DNA from: Elysia chlorotica
Lineage: Eukaryota > Mollusca > Gastropoda > Plakobranchidae
DNA: 64,000 nt
NCBI GenBank assembly: GCA_003991915.1
Contig: RQTK01000911.1
Location: 1 to 64,000 of the forward strand
Direction: 5' to 3'
Of the stretch, positions 63,950 through 64,000 are shown piece after piece (the first letter of the stretch is position 1; each line of letters begins with the position of its first letter). The notes beneath the pieces are model-generated. The model worked only from the letters and a program-made list of their open reading frames with translations. It was not told the DNA's origin and searched no databases. The position numbers and the translations under genes are program-made.

Positions 63950-64000
63950 CTACAAAGTAAAGAAAAAAAGAAAAATGTGAAAAAATTTCATCATAACGAA

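Overview
This is animal nuclear DNA. It has spliced genes with GT-AG introns, long AT-rich non-coding stretches, many microsatellites, and decayed LINE and SINE retroelements. I see no bacterial, phage or CRISPR features. An invertebrate is likely, plausibly a mollusc or gastropod. That rests only on general repeat style (SINE-like tails ending in GTTAAACCAAC, frequent TAGGCCTA palindromes) and on a long PLAT-repeat gene, so the taxon is an inference.

Layout. Bases 1-18,800 hold no gene I can support. They contain microsatellites ((CT)n, (TATC)n, (GA)n, a 51-copy (GAA)n), a perfect 147-bp tandem duplication, SINE and tRNA-like fragments, and a duplicated microsatellite-rich unit just before the first gene. 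Bases 18,843-21,289 (+) hold a four-exon gene whose phases join into a 498-residue hydrophilic protein that I do not recognise. Bases 21,290-24,333 are AT-rich sequence between two genes that converge tail to tail.

Bases 24,334-63,949 (-) are the 3' part of one very large gene, a homologue of LOXHD1 (lipoxygenase homology domain-containing protein 1). I placed 43 coding exons by eye, totalling about 6.7 kb of CDS (about 2,230 residues). They encode 14 PLAT domains and a 309-codon acidic tail. The 5' end lies beyond the right edge of the window. Introns of this gene carry a decayed LINE family in several copies, one of them with a twin-priming-type inversion. They also carry a SINE, a 285-base assembly gap, a tandem duplication that copied half an exon, and a 0.6-kb purine/pyrimidine-asymmetric tract.

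The most interesting structure is in the LOXHD1-like gene. The 14 PLAT domains are not equivalent: they alternate strictly between two types (A, B) that differ in sequence signature and in intron phase pattern, giving seven A-B pairs. This suggests growth by duplication of a two-domain, phase 1-1 cassette rather than of a single PLAT domain. Exceptions (fused exons, an extra phase-1 intron in two B modules, loss of the RW motif in two A modules) mark later changes in individual modules.
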